Positions 1 through 5,750 of a DNA stretch of 5,828 bases are shown one piece after another. Position 1 is the first letter of the stretch, and every line of letters starts with the position of its first letter. The notes beneath the pieces were generated by a model. It ran no database searches. It was not told the origin of the DNA and saw only the letters and a program-made list of their open reading frames with translations. The position numbers and the translations under genes are program-made. The stretch is from Spirochaetales bacterium (GTDB taxonomy: Bacteria; Spirochaetota; Spirochaetia; SZUA-6; DRHE01). Location of the stretch: positions 1 through 5,828 of the forward strand of contig JAFGFV010000335.1 in NCBI GenBank assembly GCA_016930895.1, read 5' to 3'.

Positions 1-1340
1 ACCCCTTCGGCCACGAAATCCTGGAAGGTGTCCACGTCGTAGCGGGCCCCGCTGCCGTGGCGCACCGCCTCCAGGGAACCCATGCCCTTGTAGCTCTTGA
101 GCTTCCTGCCCTGCCGGTCGTACACCACCTCGCCGGGAGCCTCGTCCGTGCCGGCCAGCATCGAGCCCAGCATGATCACGTCGGCGAACAGCAACCCCTT
201 GCCCAGGGCGCTCAGCGTGCCGTAGCCCCCGTCGGAGATCACGGGGATGCGCGGCTGGATGCCGTGTTCGTCGCAGTACTCCCGCGCGGCCAGTGCGCAA
301 GAGTAGGTGGCAGTGATCTGAGAGCGCGTGCCTAAGCTGACCTGGGAGGTCGAACAGATCGACCCCACCCCCTTGCCGACCCGGATGGCGTCCGCTCCCC
401 AGCGGATCCCGTTGACCGCGCCGCCCGCGGTGGCCACGTTTCCGTAGATCACGTCCACCTGCGGATACTCCCCTTTCAGGTGCTCGATGACCTCGCGCTC
501 GTGCGTGGAGTTTCCGTGAGAGCTGTCCACGCACAGGAAGTCCGCCCCCGCGGCGATCAGCTCGGCCGCGCGCTCCCGGGTTTCCTCCAGGCGGGTCGCT
601 ACCGCCGCTCCCACCACCAGGCTCTGGTTTCTGTCCTTGATGCTGTCCGGAAAGGCTTCCCCCTTCTCGATGTCCGTGCGCGTGACCATGGAATCGATGG
701 CCCCGTCGGCGGTCACGATCAGCAGGACCCCGGCATGGCTCTCCAGGAGCAGCTCGTTGGCCTTCTGGAGCCTCTGCGGGTCCTCGTGGGGCAACTCGTC
801 GACCCGCACGGTCTGGTGACGCAGCCGGTCGAGGGGAACCATCCGCTCCGAGATCCGCATGGAAGCGTGTTTCTGCCCGGAGTAGTCGTTCTTGGTCAGG
901 AGCCCCACCAGCTTGTGCCCGTCGACGATCGGCAGGGTCGAGATCCCCGTCTCGTTGCGGATCGCGATCGCCCTGGAGATGGGGTCCCGCGGAGAGAGTG
1001 TGATCGGGTCCTTGATGAACCCGTTCTCGAAGCGCTTGACGCGTCGGACCTGGTCCGCCTGTTCTTCGATCGACATGTTGGAGTGGATGATCGCCGGGAA
1101 CCCCTGCAGGGCCACGGCCACCGCCAGCTCCCATTCGCTCACGTCCTCCATCGGCGAGGCGACCAGGGGAGTCTTGATCGGAATGTTGCGGGTGATCCGC
1201 GAAGAGAGATCCACCTGCTCCGGTCCAAAGTCGATGGTGCGCGGCTGGAGCACGTGCAGATCGTCGAAGGTCAGGCTTTCCCCGCTGAAGCGCCTGAAAA
1301 ACTCACCCGCGGGCAGCGCGAAGGGGTCAATGCGTTCCAT
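1..1340 (-). CDS. guaB: IMP dehydrogenase, divergent (3' end cut by window edge)
   Basis: This gene encodes an inosine-5'-monophosphate dehydrogenase, the NAD-dependent cytosolic enzyme that turns IMP into XMP in guanine nucleotide synthesis. 446 residues are visible and perhaps 45-60 are missing. The N-terminal barrel begins with LTFDDL (residues 23-28). A CBS-domain pair interrupts the barrel at about residues 110-225. The barrel resumes with DSSHGNS (272-278) and the active-site loop GVGSICST, with the catalytic Cys at 329 and Thr at 331. The phosphate-binding parts are SDGG (to 372) and MLGS (390-393), followed by KSYKGMGS around 420. The window ends at AEGV, just before the Arg-Tyr flap. 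Unusual points: QGFPAIIH replaces the usual GG-G-IH turn, SPMEDV replaces SPMDTV, TSQ follows the Cys where bacterial enzymes have TTR, and the segment after SDGG is one residue short of the usual spacing. DSSxGNS and the Cys-loop resemble eukaryotic enzymes more than typical bacterial GuaB. The ATG at 1340 is the only start candidate before an in-frame stop at 1410-1412; the ribosome binding site is weak. GMP reductase is less likely because CBS domains and the KSYKGMGS flap segment are present. Confidence 0.9.
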   Translation of the reverse strand, partial: MERIDPFALPAGEFFRRFSGESLTFDDLHVLQPRTIDFGPEQVDLSSRITRNIPIKTPLVASPMEDVSEWELAVAVALQGFPAIIHSNMSIEEQADQVRRVKRFENGFIKDPITLSPRDPISRAIAIRNETGISTLPIVDGHKLVGLLTKNDYSGQKHASMRISERMVPLDRLRHQTVRVDELPHEDPQRLQKANELLLESHAGVLLIVTADGAIDSMVTRTDIEKGEAFPDSIKDRNQSLVVGAAVATRLEETRERAAELIAAGADFLCVDSSHGNSTHEREVIEHLKGEYPQVDVIYGNVATAGGAVNGIRWGADAIRVGKGVGSICSTSQVSLGTRSQITATYSCALAAREYCDEHGIQPRIPVISDGGYGTLSALGKGLLFADVIMLGSMLAGTDEAPGEVVYDRQGRKLKSYKGMGSLEAVRHGSGARYDVDTFQDFVAEG

Positions 1341-1365
1341 GTTACCATCCGAAGGCGGTGTCGTC

Positions 1366-1399
1366 CCCGGACCGGCAGGCCGTCGGCCCCGCGTCCGGG
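1366..1399 (-). promoter_or_regulatory. Three-tier GC-rich hairpin in the IMPDH 5' leader
   Basis: CCCGGAC (1366-1372) pairs perfectly with GTCCGGG (1393-1399). Inside it, CGG (1373-1375) can pair with CCG (1389-1391), and GGCC (1378-1381) pairs with GGCC (1385-1388) around a 3-base loop. If the promoter at 1407-1436 is correct, transcription starts near 1400, so this stem-loop would sit at the very 5' end of the mRNA, about 25 nt before the start codon. It could stabilise the message or control translation. It matches no riboswitch class I recognise. Such pairing also arises by chance in GC-rich DNA, so the function is inferred. Confidence 0.4.
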
Positions 1400-1406
1400 T
1401 TGGGCT

Positions 1407-1436
1407 ACTTTACCCCGGCGGGCCCGCGGGTTGCAA
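1407..1436 (-). promoter_or_regulatory. Candidate sigma70 promoter for the IMPDH gene
   Basis: Read on the minus strand, a -35-like TTGCAA (1436-1431) is followed by an 18-bp spacer and a -10-like TAAAGT (1412-1407); each hexamer matches consensus at four of six positions. The predicted start near 1400 leaves a leader of about 60 nt. The spacer contains a perfect 10-bp palindrome, GCGGGCCCGC (1418-1427), where a bound regulator could block RNA polymerase. Prediction from sequence only. Confidence 0.45.
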
Positions 1437-1439
1437 GGC

Positions 1440-1451
1440 CGTCGATCGACG
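1440..1451. repeat. 12-bp perfect palindrome between divergent promoters
   Basis: CGTCGATCGACG is fully self-complementary. It lies between the -35 element of the leftward IMPDH promoter (1431-1436) and that of the rightward hydrolase promoter (1474-1479), a usual place for an operator shared by divergent genes. No regulator gene is visible in the window and a chance occurrence is possible. Confidence 0.35.
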
Positions 1452-1473
1452 CGGCGCGTGAGTCACCCGGCGC

Positions 1474-1501
1474 TTGACAGTCGGCGCGGTTCCGGTACAC
1501 T
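1474..1501 (+). promoter_or_regulatory. Sigma70-type promoter for the hydrolase-MscS operon
   Basis: A perfect -35 hexamer TTGACA (1474-1479) is separated by 16 bp from TACACT (1496-1501), which matches the -10 consensus at four of six positions. A start near 1508 would give a leader of about 24 nt before the ATG at 1532. The position directly upstream of the first gene and the perfect -35 box make this the most convincing promoter in the window. Confidence 0.65.
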
Positions 1502-1531
1502 GGAGCCGCTTAGGAATCCGAGAGCCGGAGC

Positions 1532-2374
1532 ATGCATATCAAGGTGTGGGGCTGCCGCGGGTCGATCCCGAGCCCTGGTTGCGGCACCAAGGGTTACGGA
1601 GGAAACACCACCTGCCTCGAGGTCCGCCTCGAGGACGGGACCCTCGTCATCATAGACGCCGGGACGGGGATCCGCGAGCTGGGCAACGCCATCCTCAAGC
1701 GCAACGGACCCCAGGCCCTCTACCTGCTGATCACCCATGCCCACTGGGATCACCTACAGGGCTTCCCCTTCTTTGTCCCCGCCTACACCGAAGGGTACTC
1801 GATCCTCGTGCGCAGCGGCCCCCGGGTGCGCGCATCCCTGGAGCACTTCCTGGCCCACCAGATGGATCCACCCTTCTTCCCGGTGACCTTCGGCAACCTG
1901 AAGGCCCGCTTCGACTTCCAGTCGGAGGACGAGAGCGAGATCGCCATCGACGGCACGCTGATCCGCCCCGTCCTCCTGAACCACCCCGACGGGGGCTACG
2001 GGTACCAGTTCCTGTCCGGCGGGAGGAAGTTCGTGTTCTTGACCGACACGGAGCTGGCCGCCGAACACCCGGGGGGACTGTCCAGGGCCGAATACCTGGA
2101 GATCTGCCGTGGGGCGGACCTGCTGATCCACGACGCCCAATACACGGAGCAGGAATATCGGCGCACCCGGGGCTGGGGGCACTCGACCTACCGGGACGCC
2201 GCGGAGTTCGCGCTGGAAGCCGGGGCCAGACGCCTGGGGCTCTTTCATCACGACCCGCTCCACACCGACCGGGAGATCGACGGCTTCGTCCGCGAGTGCC
2301 GGCGGCTGGTCAGGCGCAGCCACGGCTCCCTGGAGTGCTTCGCGGTCAGGGAGGGGATGGAGCTGGTGCCCTGA
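1532..2374 (+). CDS. Metallo-beta-lactamase-fold hydrolase, PhnP-like superfamily branch
   Basis: This 280-residue protein is a predicted soluble two-metal hydrolase; the substrate is unknown. It opens with VWGCRGSIPSPG and YGGNT (residues 5-26), the hallmark start of the branch related to PhnP and cyclic-nucleotide or RNA phosphodiesterases. The metal site is HAHWDH (His69, His71, Asp73, His74), followed by NHP (His151), TDTE (Asp172) and LFHHDP (His239/His240). HDAQYT (from 200) and GWGHST (214-219) are further conserved blocks of this group. The set of metal ligands looks complete, so the enzyme should be active. The length is normal for the family and there is no signal peptide. The ATG at 1532 is chosen because the conserved first beta strand begins at once; the ribosome binding site (GAGAG at 1520-1524) is modest. 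It is the first gene of a probable operon with the MscS channel 34 bp downstream. A phosphodiesterase role is an inference from the family. Confidence 0.9.
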   Translation: MHIKVWGCRGSIPSPGCGTKGYGGNTTCLEVRLEDGTLVIIDAGTGIRELGNAILKRNGPQALYLLITHAHWDHLQGFPFFVPAYTEGYSILVRSGPRVRASLEHFLAHQMDPPFFPVTFGNLKARFDFQSEDESEIAIDGTLIRPVLLNHPDGGYGYQFLSGGRKFVFLTDTELAAEHPGGLSRAEYLEICRGADLLIHDAQYTEQEYRRTRGWGHSTYRDAAEFALEAGARRLGLFHHDPLHTDREIDGFVRECRRLVRRSHGSLECFAVREGMELVP

Positions 2375-2408
2375 ACCCTTCTGAGCATTCTGCGCAGGGA
2401 ATCGAACC

Positions 2409-3302
2409 ATGATAGACCAGATCTTCAGTGACTTCATGGGCTACTTCACCCCCGAGCGGGTGCAGAATCTCGTCGCCGCGGGGGCGGTGATCGTGGTCGG
2501 GCTGGTGGCCATGAGACTGCTCACCGGCTTTGCCCGCCGCCTCTCCCGGCGGAACGTGACCCCCCAGTACGCCATGCTGATCCGCAAAGGCATCAAGTAC
2601 GTGATCGGCGCCATCGTGCTGTTCATCGTGCTGCACCTCCTGGGCGTCAAGATCGGGGCGCTCCTCGGGGCAGCCGGGATCGTCGGGATCGCCATCGGAT
2701 TTGCCTCCCAGACCAGCATGTCCAACCTGATCAGCGGCCTGTTCTTAATCTCGGAGAAGCCCTTCGAGATCGGTGACGTGATCAGGGTCGGGGGCACGAG
2801 CGGGGTGATTCAGTCGATCGACCTGCTTTCGGTCAAGATCAAGACCTTCGACAACCAGTACATCCGCATCCCGAACGAGAAACTGCTGAACAGCGAGCTC
2901 ACCAACGTCACCCGCTTCCCCATCCGCCGGCTGGACGTCCAGCTCTCTGTGGCCTACAAGACCGACGTCGGCCGCCTCAGGGAGGTGCTGCTGGACATCG
3001 CCGCCAAGAACCCGCACTGCCTCGACGAGCCCGAGCCCCTGGTCGTGTTCACCGAGTTCGGAGACTCGGCCCTCAAGTTTCTCTTCGGGGTCTGGTTCCA
3101 CAAGACCGACTACCTCACTCTCAAGAACTCGGTCATGCAGGAGATCAAGGAACGCTTCGAGCAGGAAGGGATCGAGATTCCCTTTCCCCACCTTAGCCTG
3201 TATGCGGGCAGCGCCACGGAGCCACTACCGGTGACCCTCACAGAGGGCGGCCGAGGCTCCCAGCGCGGCGGCGGAGCGGTCTCCAAGTCGGGGCGCCGGT
3301 AG
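2409..3302 (+). CDS. MscS-family small-conductance mechanosensitive channel
   Basis: This 297-residue inner-membrane protein belongs to the MscS family, which opens under membrane tension to release solutes during hypo-osmotic shock. A short N-terminal stretch precedes TM1 (about 18-40), TM2 (about 61-80) and the pore helix TM3. TM3 is rich in Gly and Ala (LLGAAGIVGIAIGFA, 85-99) and continues into the kinked segment SQTSMSNLISGLFLI (100-114). EKPFEIGDVI (116-125) marks the start of the cytoplasmic beta domain, and IPNEKLLNSELTN is the conserved end of it. The alpha-beta cage domain follows, ending with IEIPFPHLSLY. The last 25-30 residues are a Gly/Arg/Ser-rich tail with no recognisable domain. 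The length is close to E. coli MscS (286). AGGGA (2396-2400) lies 8 nt before the ATG. With only 34 bp after the hydrolase stop and no promoter seen between them, it is probably co-transcribed. Paralogues are common, so I give no exact gene symbol. Confidence 0.93.
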   Translation: MIDQIFSDFMGYFTPERVQNLVAAGAVIVVGLVAMRLLTGFARRLSRRNVTPQYAMLIRKGIKYVIGAIVLFIVLHLLGVKIGALLGAAGIVGIAIGFASQTSMSNLISGLFLISEKPFEIGDVIRVGGTSGVIQSIDLLSVKIKTFDNQYIRIPNEKLLNSELTNVTRFPIRRLDVQLSVAYKTDVGRLREVLLDIAAKNPHCLDEPEPLVVFTEFGDSALKFLFGVWFHKTDYLTLKNSVMQEIKERFEQEGIEIPFPHLSLYAGSATEPLPVTLTEGGRGSQRGGGAVSKSGRR

Positions 3303-3335
3303 GGTACGGGGGCCGGACCCTCCGGGGGACCCGGC

Positions 3336-4265
3336 TCAGGAGCTCCCTTCGAGGGTCCGCTCGATGTGGGCAGAAACCGCTTCGACGATCCTGTCGACCA
3401 CCCGGTCGGGCACGCCGTCCGGGAACCCCGACTGGGGCCTGAGGTCCGGGGTTTCGTTCACGTAGTCCACCACGACGATTCTACCCTCCCGGGTCTTGAC
3501 CACCTCGCTGGAGAACAGGTTCAAGCGGCAGATGCCGGCGATGGACGGGAGCACCGCCTCCAGCGGCTGCAGGCTGTAGAGCTCCCGCTCCTCCTCCGAC
3601 ACCTCCGCATAGACGTGCGACCTGTCGTCCCACCAGCAGCAAAACCCGTGGCCGCAGGCGTAAAAGACCCGGAACCAGAAGCGCCGCCCGTCCGCCTCCA
3701 AAGGCCGCACCCGCTCCTGGACCAGGTATTTGTCCTCCGGGTACAGATGCCGGACCTCCTGGATATCCTCCCAGCTCGCCGCCTGATCGCTCACCCCGAT
3801 CCCGCCGCCGGTGGTGTTCGCAGGCTTGACCACGAACGGGATACCCAGCACGGAGAGCTGCGCAGCCGCCTCAGGGAGATCCACCCTCTGGGACAGCGGA
3901 TCCAGAATCACGGTGTGGGGCACCTCGAGCCCCGCCTGCAGGAACTCCAGGTGCATGGTCGCCTTGTCCGCTGCCCAGACCATGGCCCGCGGTCGATCCA
4001 GAAAAGGCACCCCGGCCGCCTCGAGAACAGTCGTCAGGGCGTCGAACTCCGCCGAGGTGTTCGAGGCCCGGTCCAGGACGAAGGAGAACAGCAGGGTTCC
4101 GCGGCGGACCGCCTCCAGGGTCTCCTGCAGGTTCCCAGGCCACACCAGGTAGGTGCCGTGCCCCCGGACGTGCAGCAGGTGCTCCACCTTCTCCAGGAAG
4201 CCCCGGTCCGGCTCCCAGTCGCTGGCCAGACCCACAAGCTCCCGTCGGAGAACGCCGCCGCTCAA
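3336..4265 (-). CDS. Uncharacterised ATP-grasp family protein, coupled to corA
   Basis: This is a predicted 309-residue cytosolic Mg-ATP-dependent ligase; the product is unknown. An N-terminal pre-ATP-grasp region (about 1-95) leads to the linker WAADKATMHLEFLQAG (Lys101) and VPHT. The nucleotide-binding part shows FVVKPANTTGGGIG (Lys147 and a Gly-rich loop, 144-157) and YLVQERV (Glu184). The metal site is probably VVVDYVNETPDL (Asp267, Asn270), with Glu254 just before it. These blocks follow the order of the RimK and D-Ala-D-Ala ligase type of ATP-grasp enzymes. Unusual features are a Cys/His-rich hairpin, YACGHGFCCWWDDRSH (202-217), and a terminal motif DLRPQSGFPDGVP (274-286). I chose the TTG at 4265, which overlaps the corA stop and has AGGAAG (4276-4271) 5 nt upstream. 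The ATG at 4352 would add 29 residues that are only the reading-frame shadow of corA; a GTG at 4235 is the other option. The gene converges with MscS across 33 bp. Family assignment is firm; the substrate cannot be read from the sequence. Confidence 0.85.
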   Translation of the reverse strand: MSGGVLRRELVGLASDWEPDRGFLEKVEHLLHVRGHGTYLVWPGNLQETLEAVRRGTLLFSFVLDRASNTSAEFDALTTVLEAAGVPFLDRPRAMVWAADKATMHLEFLQAGLEVPHTVILDPLSQRVDLPEAAAQLSVLGIPFVVKPANTTGGGIGVSDQAASWEDIQEVRHLYPEDKYLVQERVRPLEADGRRFWFRVFYACGHGFCCWWDDRSHVYAEVSEEERELYSLQPLEAVLPSIAGICRLNLFSSEVVKTREGRIVVVDYVNETPDLRPQSGFPDGVPDRVVDRIVEAVSAHIERTLEGSS

Positions 4266-5359
4266 AGCCACTTCCTGCTCCTGAAGAACAGCAGCATGCC
4301 CACGAAGACAGCGCCCATCGCCCCGAGCACCACCGGGTATCCCCAGCGCCACTGAAGCTCCGGCATATTGCGGAAGTTCATGCCGTAGACGCCCGCGATG
4401 AAGGTCAAAGGGATGAAGATGGTGGCAATGATGGTCAGCACCTTCATGATCGAGTTCATGCGGTTGCTGACACTGGTCATGTAAATGTCCATGAGGCTGG
4501 AGACGATCTCCTGGAAGGACTCCAGGATTTCGATGATCTGGATCGTGTGGTCATGGACGTCCCGCAGAAACGGGATCGTCTCCCGCCGGACAAGCGGCGG
4601 CCCCTCGCGCTCCAGCCTCGAGAGCATCTCCCGCAGCGGCCAGAGGGTCCGCCGCAGAAAGATGAGCTCCCGCTTGACCTCCTGGATGGAGTGCATGAGC
4701 GGGGGCTCCGGGTTCTGCACCGCCGCCTCTTCCAGGGGCGCGATCCGTTCTTCCAGATCCTCCAGGATCAGAAAATACTCGTCGACGATCGCGTCGATCA
4801 GGCAGTAGGCCAGGTAGTCGCTTCCGCGCCGGCGAACCTGCCCTTTTCCCTGGCGCAATCTCTCGCGTATAGGCTCGAACACGTCTCCTTCCTGCTCCTG
4901 GAACGAGATCACGAGCCCGTCGCGGAGAAACAAGCTGACCTGCTCGGAGCGGACCTCCTTGTCCTCCCCACCCTGGCAGAGCATCTTGAGGATCACGAAC
5001 AGGGAGCCATCGTAGCTCTCGACCTTGGTCCGCTGCCCGGTGTTGGCGATATCCTCCTGGACCAGCGGATGAATCGCGTAGAGCTCCCCGATCTTCTGGA
5101 TCACGGAGATGTCGTGGACGCCGTCCACGTTGATCCAGATCGTCCCTCCGGCGCGCCCCAGCTCCGCGCACTCCTGCGGCGCGGCGAGCTGCCGCTCGCG
5201 GCACTGCTCTTCGCTGTATTCGAAGGCGGTGATCCGGACCCTTTCGGCCCGGGACTCGCCGATGTGAACGGGGGTACCCGGGGGCAGGCCCGCCTTCTGG
5301 GAACGCCTGGGCAGAAATCTCAGCAGGGAAGACCGGGCAGACACAGAGTTCTCAGGCAT
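4262..5359 (-). CDS. corA: CorA magnesium/cobalt channel
   Basis: This 365-residue protein is a CorA-type pentameric divalent-cation channel of the inner membrane, taking up Mg2+ and also Co2+ or Ni2+. It follows the known Thermotoga maritima CorA (351 residues) closely with a constant offset of 14 in the regions compared, from GLPPGT to the C-terminal KWL. The large cytoplasmic funnel domain contains IHPLVQEDI and FLRDVHDHTIQI. Asp103 and Asp267 correspond to the Mg2+-sensing pair Asp89 and Asp253 of the Thermotoga protein. TM1 (about 303-325) ends in the signature GMN (326-328), and TM2 spans about 340-359. Pore positions Met305 and Leu308 match the Thermotoga gate, while the third gate residue, Met302 there, is Ile316 here. 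The ATG at 5359 gives the expected N-terminus; an in-frame ATG at 5431 would add 24 residues not found in the Thermotoga protein. The ribosome binding site is weak (GGTAG). It lies 109 bp after lapA-like and overlaps the ATP-grasp start. Confidence 0.96.
   Translation of the reverse strand: MPENSVSARSSLLRFLPRRSQKAGLPPGTPVHIGESRAERVRITAFEYSEEQCRERQLAAPQECAELGRAGGTIWINVDGVHDISVIQKIGELYAIHPLVQEDIANTGQRTKVESYDGSLFVILKMLCQGGEDKEVRSEQVSLFLRDGLVISFQEQEGDVFEPIRERLRQGKGQVRRRGSDYLAYCLIDAIVDEYFLILEDLEERIAPLEEAAVQNPEPPLMHSIQEVKRELIFLRRTLWPLREMLSRLEREGPPLVRRETIPFLRDVHDHTIQIIEILESFQEIVSSLMDIYMTSVSNRMNSIMKVLTIIATIFIPLTFIAGVYGMNFRNMPELQWRWGYPVVLGAMGAVFVGMLLFFRSRKWL
4263..4276 (-). promoter_or_regulatory. Ribosome binding site and TTG start overlapping the corA stop
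   Basis: On the minus strand AGGAAG (4276-4271) stands 5 nt before TTG (4265-4263). The TTG shares two bases with the corA stop TGA (4264-4262), giving a TTGA junction like the common ATGA coupling junction. This decides the start of the ATP-grasp gene and suggests that its translation depends on ribosomes finishing corA. TTG is a weak start codon, so expression would probably be lower than that of corA. Confidence 0.6.
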
Positions 5360-5368
5360 GGCGCTACC

Positions 5369-5397
5369 ATGATACCCGATCCTGCCTGGCGAATGAA
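5369..5397 (-). promoter_or_regulatory. Weak candidate promoter directly before corA
   Basis: On the minus strand TATCAT (5374-5369) resembles a -10 box and has TTCATT (5397-5392) 17 bp upstream, a poor -35 match. Transcription would start near 5362, only about 3 nt before the corA ATG, giving an almost leaderless message. That would fit the weak ribosome binding site, but the support is thin; read-through from the lapA-like gene is the alternative. Confidence 0.25.
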
Positions 5398-5407
5398 GCG
5401 CCCGTCG

Positions 5408-5441
5408 GACGGTGGCAGCACGGCAGCACACAGTGACGGTG
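5408..5441. repeat. Nested short direct repeats upstream of corA
   Basis: GGCAGCAC occurs twice in tandem (5414-5421 and 5422-5429) and is flanked by two copies of GACGGTG (5408-5414 and 5435-5441, 27 bp apart). They lie in the 109-bp gap between the lapA-like gene and corA, upstream of the candidate promoter. They could be binding sites for a regulator, or simple slippage products. The rest of this gap shows no recognisable element. Confidence 0.4.
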
Positions 5442-5468
5442 CATCGGCCGCCTCCCGCGGAATACCGG

Positions 5469-5684
5469 CTACTTGCGACGCTTGGCCTTGTCCCGCCGCC
5501 GCTTGCCTGCGCCGTGGAAGACCCAGCCGACGATGATCCCCACCGCGAACACGATCAGCAGAATCACCGCCCGTGACAGGGTGACCGTCCAGGCGATGAA
5601 CCTGACCTCGATCGGCGCTACGTTCTGAAACATGAAGATGATCACCAGCACGCCGATGATGATCCCCAGAATGAATCGTCCCAT
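5469..5684 (-). CDS. LapA family (DUF1049) small inner-membrane protein
   Basis: This 71-residue protein has two hydrophobic helices (about 3-19 and 36-57) joined by a short loop, and ends in a strongly basic tail (KRRRDKAKRRK) that should stay in the cytoplasm. The segment FMFQNVAPIEVRF between the helices, followed by the aliphatic second helix and GW, is the signature of the LapA/YciS family. In E. coli, LapA works with LapB at the inner membrane in lipopolysaccharide assembly and control of LpxC; many relatives are uncharacterised. The length is short compared with E. coli LapA (about 100), because the C-terminal extension is reduced to the basic tail. AGGAGG (5694-5689) is a strong ribosome binding site 4 nt before the ATG. 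No lapB-like gene is visible. It is upstream of corA on the same strand and may share its transcript. Confidence 0.85.
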   Translation of the reverse strand: MGRFILGIIIGVLVIIFMFQNVAPIEVRFIAWTVTLSRAVILLIVFAVGIIVGWVFHGAGKRRRDKAKRRK

Positions 5685-5750
5685 GAACCCTCCTATTCCA
5701 ATCTCCGGACAGCTCCCGGCCTGGCGACGCCCCCGCCCCGGGTCGCTCCC

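Noticed and set aside
1..1340. GMP reductase instead of IMP dehydrogenase
   Set aside because: CBS domains and the KSYKGMGS segment before the flap fit IMPDH better, although CBS-containing GMP reductases exist and the decisive C-terminal flap is outside the window.
480..1655. A 391-codon plus-strand open frame across the IMPDH gene
   Set aside because: It is antisense to a clear IMP dehydrogenase, rich in Arg, Gly, Pro and His, and matches no family; it is a high-GC shadow.
1474..2412. A 312-codon plus-strand open frame overlapping the hydrolase gene
   Set aside because: It is an out-of-frame Pro/Arg/Gly-rich translation of the MBL-fold gene, which has all its metal motifs in its own frame.
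3312..3335. GC-rich inverted repeats in the 33-bp convergent gap as a bidirectional terminator
   Set aside because: GCCGG/CCGGC and CCGGA/TCCGG make only 5-bp stems that compete with each other, and there is no T tract on either side. Termination here is plausible by position only.
3366..4355. A 329-codon plus-strand open frame opposite the ATP-grasp gene
   Set aside because: The minus strand encodes recognisable ATP-grasp motifs; this frame shows none.
5357..5431. Upstream ATG at 5431 as the corA start
   Set aside because: The 24 extra residues have no counterpart in Thermotoga CorA, whereas the ATG at 5359 gives an N-terminus close to it.
5360..5468. A magnesium riboswitch (M-box or ykoK type) before corA
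   Set aside because: The gap is too short for an M-box leader and I see none of its conserved elements or an attenuator with a T tract.
4547..5536. A 329-codon plus-strand open frame opposite corA
   Set aside because: It is antisense to corA, which matches the Thermotoga protein nearly end to end.
5724..5746. Inverted repeat GCGAC/GTCGC upstream of the lapA-like gene as a terminator
   Set aside because: The stem has 5 bp with a 13-base loop and no T tract; this is expected by chance in such GC-rich DNA.
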